Of a stretch of 64,000 nt of DNA, positions 43,946-56,500 are shown piece by piece; the first letter of the stretch is position 1, and every line of letters begins with the position of its first letter. Position numbers and translations under genes: made by a program. Source of the DNA: CAYZXT01 sp964482515 (GTDB lineage: Bacteria > Elusimicrobiota > Elusimicrobia > FEN-1173). The notes beneath the pieces were generated by a model. That model was not told the DNA's origin, searched no databases, and saw only the letters and a program-made list of their open reading frames with translations. The DNA is taken from NCBI GenBank assembly GCA_964482515.1, contig CAYZXT010000010.1:1-64000 (forward strand), read 5' to 3'.

Positions 43946-44344
43946 TTAACTGGGAACAGGCCCAAACTTCGCCGTGATGCGGGCCTCGATGCCGCCGCGC
44001 GCCGCGAAAACCCCTTCCACTTCGGCCCACTTGGGCTTGGCGCAGCGGACGACGTCCTTCAAAACCTGGTTGACCGCGTTCTCCGTGAAGATCCCCACGT
44101 TGCGGAACGCGTTCAAATACAGCTTCAGCGACTTCGTCTCCAAACACCATTTGTTCGGGCGATAACGCAGGCGCAGCGTGCCGAAGTCCGGCAGGCCCGT
44201 CCGCGGGCAGACCGATGTGAACTCCGGAAACGTCAAAAGAATGTCGTAACCACGAAACTGGTTTTCCCAACATTCGATGTCCGGAAACTTTTTGCCCAGG
44301 CCAGACCGGGCGTGGAGATCCGTGTATAAGCGCGAGGTTTTCAT
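43946..44344 (-). CDS. queF: NADPH-dependent 7-cyano-7-deazaguanine reductase
   Basis: 132 residues, the short type I QueF of the tunnelling fold that reduces preQ0 to preQ1 for queuosine. The catalytic Cys lies in TSVCPRTGLPDFG near residue 46, and the NADPH-site motif appears as LETKSLKLYLNAFRNVGIFTE-like sequence (ETKSLK rather than the usual ESKSLK) near residue 70. It sits between tRNA-Cys (8 bp away) and tRNA-Val (27 bp), all on one strand. Other queuosine genes are not in the window. Confidence 0.93.
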   Translation of the reverse strand: MKTSRLYTDLHARSGLGKKFPDIECWENQFRGYDILLTFPEFTSVCPRTGLPDFGTLRLRYRPNKWCLETKSLKLYLNAFRNVGIFTENAVNQVLKDVVRCAKPKWAEVEGVFAARGGIEARITAKFGPVPS

Positions 44345-44352
44345 TTGTAAAT

Positions 44353-44427
44353 TGGAGGCGCGGGCCGGAATTGAACCGGCGTATAACGGTTTTGCAGACC
44401 GTCGCCTTACCGCTTGGCTACCGCGCC
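44353..44427 (-). tRNA. tRNA-Cys (anticodon GCA)
   Basis: 75 nt including CCA. Acceptor GGCGCGG pairs with CCGCGCC; anticodon arm ACGGT-CTGCAAA-ACCGT gives GCA; T arm GCCGG-TTCAATT-CCGGC; the discriminator base is U, a Cys identity element. Lies directly upstream of queF. Confidence 0.95.
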
Positions 44428-44449
44428 GAAAAAGAATTAGGTGCCGCGT

Positions 44450-44477
44450 ATTATAACAAATAATTGAGGACTGCCAA
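44450..44477 (-). promoter_or_regulatory. Predicted promoter of the tRNA-Cys/queF/tRNA-Val/thrS unit
   Basis: Minus strand TTGGCA (44477-44472), 16-bp spacer, perfect TATAAT (44455-44450); expected start near 44443, 16 nt before the mature tRNA-Cys 5' end. The remainder of the gap to the G3 stop has no other clear signal. Confidence 0.65.
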
Positions 44478-44505
44478 TCGGAAGGAAGTGCGAGGGCGGG
44501 CTGCG

Positions 44506-47500
44506 CTACGCCATCTGGGCGATGATGGCCAGGGATTCGTTGAGCTTTCTAAGGTCGTCTGAAACCCGTTCAATATAGAGATTGCCGATCAATCGCACCA
44601 GCAATTGCGCCGTTGAAACGAGCCGAACACGCTCGTCCGCGGTGAAGATCCCGATCCGTGCGCCGGAATCCTTGGTTATTTTGAAGATTATGTCCAAATT
44701 GATCTCGTCAATATCGGTCCCTTGGCTCAAAACAACGGCCGGCGCGTACTTCTTGATGAACGCAGATTTCGTGAAGACTTCGATGTTATTGGCTGGCGCA
44801 GCCTCCAGAAGCGCGTTATAAGCTTCGGGAGAATTCTTCGCCGCGTCGTCGCCCACGACCACCACGGCTTTCCCCTTCTGCACATTCGGATTCAACGCCT
44901 GGCGAGCCAATACCGATCGCGTGATGGCAGCGATATCCGACGTGCTTTCAGGATAGTAATAGAAGGAGTGGTCAAGCTCCGACAAAGCCGACAAACGGAC
45001 GACGTTATCGGACTGGCCGATGATCCGGATCACATTGCGCATGGCCGCGAACACTTCGCCCGGATTTTCGACGCCTTTGATCGCCAAACGGAAATAGAGC
45101 ACCGGCAGCAATAGCCAGTCCGCCGCCAGACTATAGAGTACGGATTCGCGCGATTGCGAACCGGCAGCCATCGCCCAGCGGCTGACATCCAACGCATCGC
45201 CGGATTTCAATGCCTGGGAGAATGTCACCGGCGCGACACCGTAGGCCTGCTCCACCAAATCTGGTGTCAGGGCCGGGATCAACGAGTCCGTTTCCAATGA
45301 CGGCCGTACGGTTTCAACCGGCCCCGCCACATCAAAAGAAAGCGCTTTCTTGGCGACCCATCCCAAACCGTCCGCCAACAGGATCACGGGCAGGAACAGC
45401 GCGACAAAGGGGTCGAACATATGGACGACCAAAAGTTCATGACTTCCGAGGTCCCAGCCGAAACGCGTCATCAGGAAAGATTCATCCAGCATCTTGTGGA
45501 AGCGTCCGTGGGCGTAGACGAAGGGATTCCTCGATTTCAATTCGTCCGCCACAGTCAAGTCCGCGCCCGTCGCGCGCCGATGGCCTGCCAAGGAAACCAA
45601 CTTTGAAGCGTTCGCCAAGGCTAACCAACCCAGGACCAGGAAAGGAGCGGACGAGAAAGGCGTCTGCAGACCGGCAAACACCAGCGCCATCCCGATGATG
45701 ACGCCCGCCACCACCCGCATGTCGCGGAGGGCGATGTGGCGGACACCGTTCCTGGAAACCGGCGCCCGACCTTTCGACGACAAGGCGCGGTGAATCAGCT
45801 GAAGAAGCTTTCCAAGAAAGGCAAACACGGCCTGGAGCGCAAGCCTTAAAGAAAATCCGGTCTCAGAATCTTTCGTTCCGTAAATTCTCAACCGCAACAA
45901 CTCATGGGCGAAGGCCCCGCCGATCCCTTTGATGCCGCGCCCTTTTTTCCAATGTAAATCCATGACGCTTTCTACGGGATATTTGGAAATATGCGCCCTG
46001 ATCCTTTCGGCCAGATCGTTGATCAGGCGTTCTTTTCCAACGGTCGACAATCGCTTCCTTGACCCTGCCAAGGAAAGCAGGAACGGATCTGAAAGGTGCT
46101 GCAAACGCCCCACCAGGGCTCCCAACGGCATTTCGCCGTTCTTGATTGCATCAAGATCAATGGGCGTATCCAGCGGCACATCAATTATCTTGACGAATGG
46201 TGCGCCCATTTCCCGGACTTCAACCCTCGGGGATTTCTTCGCTTTAATGACACGGGGTGCCGGCGGCATATAGGGACTACTATGCCCGGTTGACACTTGC
46301 TTGAAGGGAACAAACTGGTCGGCTTCATCGATTGGTCCAAATATATTCAACCTCAACAGCTCTTCGGCAAACTCCCTATCGATTCCCTCAATGCCTCGCC
46401 CATCCCCCCACACCAAATCCATGACGCTTTCGATAGAATTTTCAGAAGCATAAGCCACGATTTCATCGGCCAGGTCGATGATCATCTGTGACATTCCAAC
46501 TGCGGACAAACGGCCAAATGGCTCTGAGAAGGCAAGAAGGGACGAGGCGGAAAGGCGCCGCAATCGCCCCACCAGCGCCTCCAGGGGCATTTCGCCGCTC
46601 ACGATTTCATGTAGACTAATCGGAGTATCAGGAGGCAAATCCATCGAACCCTGCTCTCGCGCAGTTGTTTGTAAGGGGACTATCGCATTTGAAAATGCTT
46701 CGCGCGACAAAGACTCCTCCTCAAAACGGAGCGGTTCAATATTTAAATACGGCCTTTCATGCGGCATCGATGAGCCCAATCCCCCAATACTGAAGTCCCA
46801 TCCCCCCTCTCTGATTATGACAAACCCAGGATAGGCGATAATGGCAGGATCCAATTTGGCCACAGCTGTTGATCGGACCCGCGGCGCCTTTGATTTATAA
46901 GGAGACCCTCCAAGCCCAATGCGGAGGAACTCCTCAGGACCAAAAATCCCGATCCGCACAAGATCGTCCGCGAAGGCACGCCCAATCCCCTTGGTTCTTT
47001 GTAAGTCATAAACACTTTTCACCCCGCCTCGTGCCCTTACCTGGGAGGTAATTTTATCGGCCAATGAAGAAACAATTCTTTCCCAATCAGACTGAAACCT
47101 ATTAACGTTCCTAGCGGCGGACAATTTGAAGGGATACGAAAGTCCGTTCAAACGCTCAATCAGTTCGGCTCTGGCGTTGGCTCGAATCGCGGGAGATGGA
47201 TTGACCAAGTCATTGAGGCTGAATGGCTCCTTTCCCTTCTCCGATAACGTTTCGGGACGGGAAAACCTGCCACGCCGCACTTTATCGCCTGTAAGCGACC
47301 ATAAGGCGAGAGGGGCCAAGACGAACTGCTCAATAATATTGCTTCTATTGAAGGGCACTTGCTGCCGAGACTCCCCCGAACCCGTTTGACTATTTCGGAC
47401 AGAAGTTTCAATTTCGGATATCAAATTTTCCAGGAGGGCTTTATCCTGCCCTGGTTGCAGCACAATCGATACCACGTAAATCTGAGAATCGGACGTCCTA

Positions 47501-50500
47501 ATAACTTCGTAATAGGTGATGGTTCCGTCTTGGCCGTAAAATTGAGCCGCCCACGACTGAATTCCGTCGTGTTCTGTCGAACCAAAACCAAGGAGATCAA
47601 AAGCCACATCGATATATTCTGGGCCGACTATTTCCCCTGTAGCCAGGAGGCTTATCAATCGGGTGAAATCCGCCGGTGTAGTGACAACCGTTGTTCCCTC
47701 GGGCCCCAGAAACTCTCCCCTTGCAATGGAATCAAGCCAGAAGTTAATACGTGAATCGTTCAACCCCCACTCTTTGAGATAACGATTTACGCTATCAATT
47801 CCAACAAGCTGAAGTGCCCCATAGGTTGAGACTCGGTCTCCGGTCGATAAAATATCGGACAGCATTTCCTGCGGGTTAAACACATAGGGGACATTTCGTC
47901 CCGTTTCAGTCGGGTTATACCGCCAATGCCACGGCTCAACGATAACGCCATTCCCCTCTTGTGTATACGTTTGAACAAATCCATATTCCCCGGCGTGCTG
48001 CACCATCCACGCGTATTGGCTGCTTTGGGCGAAGTCGGCGTCAACATCGCCGAAATCAACAGCTGTTCCAAGATGGTGCTCGGAATATCCTGGCGGAGCG
48101 ATTCTTTGAGCCGTTTCCGCAACGGACCCCGTGACGGCTACATCGGCCATAAACACCAGCCGTTGGTTCACAAACCCGCGATATGCGCTGTTAATAACGG
48201 GCGGCGTAATCCCATCCGCGCGCATCGCCGAAAACATACGGGACAGGGCATCAAAAGCATCCGTCCTCATTTGCACTCCCGAGCGATTATTCGTCATTTC
48301 CTCAGGGATATTGACGAGCTCCGGCAGGGGTGTGTTTTCATCGATAAACTGGACATTCCATTGCGGCAGCTCAACCGGTTCCAAGGAAAGACGGCCCGCC
48401 TCGACCTCAGACAAAAATGCCAGCATCGTCCACAGCCTGGAAGCGTCGGGGGAATATATCGGGGTACGGCCGTTTAAACTGAAGCCGTTGTTGTTCGTGG
48501 CGTTCATGACCGAAACGGAAAGCCCCGAGACATCTTCGGGCATCATGGAGAGCACCGCACCAAGTGATTGCCGCATGGTTGCGGAGAGCCCCGTTCCCGA
48601 TTGAAATATATCAAGGTCAAGGCCCCCGCTGATCAAACCAATCACGGCACTGTACTCTTCCTCGAGAATGGCTTTCATCTCTTCGTCAATGAACGGGGCA
48701 ATTTGCCGTTCGTAGAATGGAACCACGGTTTCGGGCAGAAGATGCAGAAGCAGGTTTTTATCCCTAAACAGAGAAACGTACAGACCTGCAACCTCGCCAT
48801 CATCGCTGGTGTCGTAGCCCATATCGCGCAAAAGCTGGGTAATCGCGTTCCGTCGGTCCACCGACAAATTATTCCATCGGGACCGAGCCAACTCCCGGTA
48901 CGCCAGGCTGGTGTCGTAGAGGGCCTGATTGAATCCGCGCCAATATAGGCTTTCCGGCAGCCATTCTAAATCCGACCCCACATAGCGGTCGTAGATATCG
49001 TCCGTAACGGTGACGATGGCCGCATTTTCCCTGGCTGAATATCGGCCATTCGACTCGGCAAGGATGCCCATAGAAATTAATTCATCCAGCAGGCTCGTTT
49101 CCGACCAATTTAGTGTGACACCCTGATTGTGTGCCGCGTTGTAAAAATCAGCCATCTGTGAAGCCGTAAATTCATAAACAACAACGGGTCTCCCAATATC
49201 TAGAGAGAACATGCGACCAGCCAATGCCGAGTCGCTAAGAACGTTCTGGCCTCCGTCAGCGATAAAATAGCTCATCCTGTCGAGAGCCAATCCTTGAACC
49301 CGTAGACTGGCGTAGGAAATGACCAGTAAATCGCTATGCTCAACCCTATAAATTTGGTGGTCAACCGTTCGTGACAGAATTCGCTGGGGGGCCAGATTAT
49401 AATTGAAGCGCTCTTGCATTAGTTGAAGTTCCGGTGTAATTTCAAAGTGGAATGGATCGAAAAAGCTCCAATACCCTCCCCAGGAGAACCCGAGTTCATC
49501 GCCAAGGGCGCCGAGCCGCTCGTACCCAGAAATAGCGTCTCTGTACCCCAAAGGCACTCCTTCCGGCGAGACGACCCATATATCGAAAGCGACGCCGCGC
49601 TGATGATTGCTCATGACGTCCGTCCCGTCCAGGTCCGAGTAACCTGTCGCATGCGCCTCTCCTTGATTTTCCGCCGAGCGATAAGCGTCTCCAATAATGT
49701 AATTGTAATCCGGATAAAACGTTCGTGCGGCCGCAACAAACAGGATGGTACGGTCCCTGACATAGGGCTGAAGGCTTTCCAACTTGGAAATTTCGCTCTG
49801 CGTGACATATTCAAGCGGATCCCAGCCCGACGCCAAAAGCACGCTGATGCTCTCCCAATTCGCAACAAGTTCCGGTGATATGACTGTTGAGCTCAAATTT
49901 CTTCCGACCGCGGATATAGCATTTATGCTGACAAGCTCATCTGAATTCTGATGATTGTAGACGGCAAAGGCGATGATCCTTCCGTCCGCCGTATGGACGA
50001 TACCCACATCCCCGTATACCGCATACTGCTTGGAGATCCGAGGCGATATTTGTCCGGCGTTGTGCCAGACAGCTGAATTGCTATTGTCGCCCAGTAAAAT
50101 AATTGAATCCAAAGATTCATCACCCAAATAATCCAGGGCCAAGTCCGAATATGCGGAGGTGAATATCCCATTGGGCCCGAAAAGGCCCAAAAGGCGGATC
50201 ATGTCGTTTGAAGTGGTATGGTTCGTGTCGTTCAGATAATTTAGGCGGGCATCGGGGATCAACAGATTCGCTGCCTCTGTGTACTCCAAATCCAGCCATT
50301 GTGCCACGACGGTACCACTTAAACCCCAGCGCTGTATTTTTTCGTTCAAGCGGTCGATTCCAACGGCATCGATCAACCAACGTATGGCATTTTCATCGTG
50401 ATCCCGCATCATTAACACCAAATTCCTATCGGTGGCTGAACCGATTATCAAATCGCCATTTTGTGCGTCCTCCAACACGGCTGCAAGGACAATGGTATGG

Positions 50501-53500
50501 ATCGTGCTGGCCAGCGGAATGGGCCTATCGCCGTTTACGCTGAAACCCTCTCCGGTCGACAGGTCCATCACCGTCACCGCCGTGACTCCCGCGGTATCGG
50601 AAGCATATATATTTGTCTGGGCCAAAGCGGTTTCCATCTCGATACTGATGGGCAACTCAACTCCGAATCGGGTCACCTGCTGTCCCAAATTTGTGGAAAG
50701 ATTTAAAACCTGCATATCCGTATGGGCTTGGGTTGGCGTTGGAGTTGGTGTTATCGTTGGAGTGGAAGCGACATCGTCTGTCGGGGCAGCCATCTCCGAA
50801 ATCACTCCCCCGATGACTCCGGCCAGTTGCTGAAGTGCGGCCTCTCCCCTAATTTCACCGCCGGCCTGATGGTACATCAGCGAAACAAAAAACACACGTC
50901 CGTCGGCGGTTGTGACAATTGCCACGTCGCCATAGGTTTCGTACAGTTCATTTCCGCCGTCGGGCGGGATAATATCTACCCGGTGAATTATGGAGTCGAA
51001 AGGCTCAGAAACATTCGCCATCCCCCTGGGAATCATCAAATCTATTGATTCAAGCGAGAGATAGTCCAAGGCCACCTGCGTCATCTGGGGGTTGAGTAGT
51101 TCCCCGGCATACAAACGCCTCAGTATGGCGAACATGTCGTCAGGCGTCGTTAAATTCGATTCATCCAGATAAGCCCACGACGAATCCACGGCTGCGACGT
51201 TATTCGACAGAGAGCTGTCGATGTCCAAATAATGCTCCATGAACGTGCGCGGAAGACCCCAGGCTTGCACGTAGGCGTTGACACGATCAATACCAACGGC
51301 GTCGACAAGTAAATACGTCATGTCCATGTTGTGGTGCTGCATCATCGCGCGAATTCGCGAGTCGGTCACATCGTCCAGATCCAAACGCCCCGCTTGGACG
51401 TCGCTGAGGATCGAAATGAGGACCGGCAGATGGATGAGGCTCCCCGCGGGCATGGGGCGTCCGCCATTGATGCTGAACCCCCGGCCGGTACTCATATCAT
51501 AGATGTTGACTCCGATTGTTCCAGGCCTGTCCCCAATGAAAGCCAAAACTTGGTTCTGCAGGTCCAGCATATCACCGGCAAGGGGCTGGCCGTCAACCGA
51601 AAGCTGCGTAACCGAGGAATCCGCCGCACTCGAATTAGTCACGATTTGAGGAGCAGACGCGGAGACAGGCAACGGCGTGATGGCGAAATCGGAAGAGGAT
51701 GATGCCGTACTCGACGTCGTCGAACCCTGATCGATGGTATTGATGTGCATCTGATAATCGTCTGAGAGGTTGTCATAAAACAGTCTTGCGACTTCCGGGG
51801 AACTCGACAGCAAGTTCGAATAGATTTCGTTCAAAAGATATTGATAAGAGTCGTCATACCCCCACCCATTTAACAATTCCGCCATCCGACGGGGATCTGC
51901 GGCAATAAGATCGACAATTATCGGCTTAATTGTCGGGTAAACGAAGCGGAAGCTATACCAATCGGAGCCCAACGACTCCAAATTATCCATAACGGCGTCC
52001 ATGTCCACGGGATCGCTTTTCATCTCATTCTGAATTTCTATGGCCGTCTCTAAAGCGGGCCTCACCACGTTGAAATTCAAACGAGTGCGGGAGTCGACGT
52101 TCAACGCACTTAATAGTCGCATACCGGCTGCCGGATGATTGGCGCACAAAGCCAATACAGCACGCTCAGCACCAGCCGGATCTGCCCATTGCCACGCAAG
52201 GTTGTTCTGAATGAGCGTCACGAGCGGCGCAATGTCTATTTCTGGATTCAGGATGGCGCGCGCGACCGGCTCTGACATGGCCGTGCTAAGCTCGGAATAT
52301 CCCGGCCGCATTAACGTCATATCGTTTAGGATCATCGTCAGGATTTCGTCGTCCGGAAGCAGCATCGCGACGGCCGCAGCCTCATCCACATCCAACAAAG
52401 CCAATTGGAACAAAACCTGGCGGACGCGTATCCTTGGATTCTCATCGATTTGCGATATCATATAGTTGTAGACGGACTGCGTCGTTTGAGAACCGGCAAG
52501 CATGCTGTGAATGTCGCCGGCGAGCTCAGTCTCCTGCGTTTCTAACGCCGTGTCTATAACGACAAATGCATCATTCAGGAATCCATCCAAAGCGGCGCCA
52601 TATCGCTGGACGCCATCGGTCGTTTGGACAATTTGCTGCGAAATCCCACCGCCGTCGCCATGAAGAGCCCACATAACCTTGGATCCATCGGGCAAGGTCA
52701 TTCCCGCCAACACATTGGCGACCTGCAACATGCTTGGTCCGGTAACCGAAGAAAATGCGCTGGCCCCTATGGGCGGTTGATACGCGCTGGTTATGAACAA
52801 TATATCACCCCGATCCGTGCCGGCGTAAATTGTCCAGGATCTATTATCCTCCAATTCTGTAATGCTCTCGATGGCGGCCTGGCGGACTTGTCCGTCCCAA
52901 ATTGTGACGGGGCCGAGCTGACGCGCGAGACGGATCCCCGGCCAGGTATTGGTGGCGGCGTCATAATGCGACTGGGCAAACGAGGGGAACTGATCCCGAA
53001 GGATTAGCTCGGACACTCCGGTGTCGTACACGATCAAAACGGCATGCCCGGCTATAAGTTCGGCATATTCCTCATCGTAGCCGACCACTTGGGTTCCATT
53101 GACAACGGTCAAACCGATTGGATGATATGTCCCGTCGTCGTCACGTGTCGTTAATCCTCCGTTAATCAGTGCAACGGCACCGCTTGCGTCGTAAAGGTAT
53201 CGTGCGCTGGAAACCCCACCCACCTGCGTGACAAGTTCAAGCCTATATTGGCTGGAGTTCATTGGGACCTGCGTAATGTCGAAATCATATTCCACGCCGG
53301 GGATGGCACCCTGAAGCTGCATGTTGATGGTATCAAGAGGTCCGTGCGTGGACGTCACGCCGGCGACGTCCAAATCGGCCGTATTTGAGATCCCATTAAG
53401 CAACTGCAGTGGAAGTGAAACAACCCGGCGCGTGTCTCTCAGCGGATCTAAAGGTGAATGTGCTATCCAACTATTCAATCCAGCCACTCCTGCGAACAAG

Positions 53501-56500
53501 GAAATGACAACCAAAATCAATGGAAATGATATCCATCGCAAGGACTTTGTTTGAGCCTGCCTTTTAAGGCGGGCAGATGAATTCCTCAGCATTCTCAGGA
53601 TATTTATTACAACGGCTCCAATTATGAGCGTACCGACTGCAATCCCTCCCCAGGACACAAGAGAAACCAGTTTAATAACGGTGGCACCATAAACGCTTCC
53701 AAACTGATACGTAGCCAAAAGATAGGTGATGGAAAGCCACAGGAGACTAACCCCGAACAGTATAGTCGCCACTCGACTGATCCAAAATCGGTACAACAAT
53801 GTTTTAAACGGGAGTTCCTGCACTAAGCGAAAATCCCGAGTCAGCAAGTATGTGGAGGCAATGCTTACGGCATAAACAGGAACAAGCAGTACGACGAATA
53901 AAGGCGCTTCTTGTATTGCGATTACAAGAGCATATGTCAAGAAAGCATAGATTGAATATCGAGCAATCTGCCGTTTCTGGGGTATCGCCAGGGACTTGAG
54001 GTTTAACTTTCGAAAGAGATGCCCGGAAGAGGCCAAGGTTGGCTTTGGCAATGCGACGGTGCCAAATAAATGCGGCGCGCCGATTATCCTGCGTGTGGAA
54101 TGGGATGAAGTGGCATAGGATCTGACAAACTGGCGGGCATGAATGAACCCCTCGTAAAAATCACCTGTCCGGAAAACCCAACCGCGGGGGTCGACGAAGA
54201 ATTTGACAACCGATGAAACGAGAAGCCAGGCCAAGAAGAACCCCACCAAGGGATCAGGTCGCGTCGCCAGGAAAACGGCCGACAGGGCGATAAGAAAAAC
54301 GTTGGAAACCGGCCCGATGAGAAGGATAAAAGCCTTCCAAAACGACGTGGCTTTTTTATCAATCCTGACCCCCATCAATTCGGTGGTCATGATGAACTGA
54401 ACGCCGAACGCCAGAACCCTCCCAATGATTTTTCCAATAAACCAATGGGCGACGACCTCTTCCGCAACCAAAGATGGTAACAGCAGTACCCTGTTTATCC
54501 AGTTTAAGCCGGGAAATTGTCCGCCCAGTTCATACGCCCATAGGTTTGCCGAATATGACTGGGCGAACGCGTTTTCGCTCGAGGATGCGTCGACCTTAGA
54601 TTGTTTTTTTTCGCTTAAATACCGATCAACCACTTGCGCGGAGCTGCTAACCGCACGGCGCCCGTTTATCGTTCTCATATCGACAGACTTGAAATGCCTT
54701 TCGTCCCCTACCGCCCCCCGGTCCACGTCGAGGATGAACCTGGATATGCGCCTGGAGATCGCGCTCGTCAACTTGTCTTCGGAAAGCGCCTGGGAGCCTC
54801 CATGATCGATCAGCGCCCGTACGTCGTTGACCATCCGCTCGTAGGCGATGTTGTTGATTCGGAAAGTTTCGCCGATATATCGGAAGAAGGCGGCCCTTTC
54901 GTCCTCGCTCAAGAAATCCAGATACGCAATCTCGGCGAAGACGACTTCGATCTCCTCGGCCAAATCGGCGTATGGGTCGCGCGCGGCCTCCGGCGACCGG
55001 GCCCGCCAACGGGCCAGGTGCAGCATTTCATGATAAAGCGTCAATTTGGCCGCGACCCTTTGGCCGAGAGCGTTCCCGCCGGATGGAAGCCGGTCCGGCA
55101 TGAGGATCGCATTGATGTCGATCGCCCCATTGAAATGGGATCCGAGGCTGGGAAGGTTATCCACCAATCGGAAATTGGTCTTGGCCAGGTCCCGCACGCC
55201 CAGTATTTCCTCGTCAGGATAGGAATCCGCGATTTCATCGATCAGCTGAGTCACGTATCCGGCGAATTGATCAGCGTTGGACAGGACCGCCCGGGGCAGA
55301 CGGTTCTTGCGGAGCCTGAGCCAGGATGTGGCCGGAACCTCCGAAAGCTTGAGCAGGACGGCCGAAGGGATGGGCAATATGGCTTTCATCAGTACCGCGG
55401 ACCGGAGGAAAGCCGTCACATTTTTCAGCGGCCGGAGCACCATGAGTTCGAGAGTGGTTCTCCATCCGAGTCGCGCCGGACTTGCCGTGGCCATGGTATG
55501 GGGACCGATGTCGCCGGGGGTTTCCAATAGCATTTCCGCCGGCAGGGCCCCCGCACCCACAGATGAGGGAACGGTGGCCAGACTCACTTCCCGCGCAGGC
55601 CGGCCCCGCTTCGCCAAGCGAACGGTCACCCAGGTGACCCCGGACTTGATCGTTTTTTCGGCGGAAAGGATGAGAATGCCAAAGGCCGTTTGCAAGCGAA
55701 TTTTTACGGATTGGAATATTCCGGATAGGAAAGCGAAAACCGCGGTGCGAACGGCGTAGCTTACGTCGGCCAGATCACCGCTTTCCCAAAATTTTTGATG
55801 AAGCGCGCCGCCTTCATGCCGGACCGCTTGATTGAGCGCGCCCGCCGCCGCGACGTGCAGCTTTTCCCCCAGCAGCAGTTTCTCCAGTGGCGTGCGGTTT
55901 TGGCTGAAAACGTTGAGGTATTCGGACCCCTTCTGTCCCGCCGCGACCGTCATTTTTGGCGTCACGATGACGGACGACGCGCCTTCGCTCTTGAATTGTT
56001 CCTGCAACGCGGCGGTATGGAATCCTCCCGCGACCAGGGCGACCGTCCCGGAATTCGTTTCCCGGGCCTTCGCCAAAAGGTTTCTAACCAAATGATCGTT
56101 CCGTTCAAACGCCCGCCCGTAAAACGCTTCAAAAGAGGAAAGCAGAGAGATAAAGGCTTCCTGTTGGCGGGTGTCGTCGCCGACGTTTGACTCCCGGCCT
56201 GGTTTATTCCCGGCCGCCGCAATGCGCCCGGGAATTCGCGCGATCTGGCTGCGGCGCTTTAGGTAGGAAGACCATTCGGCCGGGCTGAACTCGAAATCCT
56301 TCAACCTCGCGAGGAGCCGGATATCCTGAGACACGCGGAGGACTTCCGCTTGCTCCGACGTCGGGGACAACCGCGACACGGCGACGTCCTTCAGGCGATC
56401 GACTTCGTCGAACAAGGCGAAGCGGTCGATCTGTTCGGTTGAGAGAACGTATTGAATGTATTTCTGAAAGGCGGGATAGTTTTGCAGCCGCAGGCCGTTG

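Noticed and set aside
50700..50780. Short tandem repeat or CRISPR-like array near the Pro/Thr linker of G3
   Set aside because: It is a coding GTTGG-type run encoding TPTPTPTQ; no repeat-spacer structure. No CRISPR array was seen anywhere in the window.
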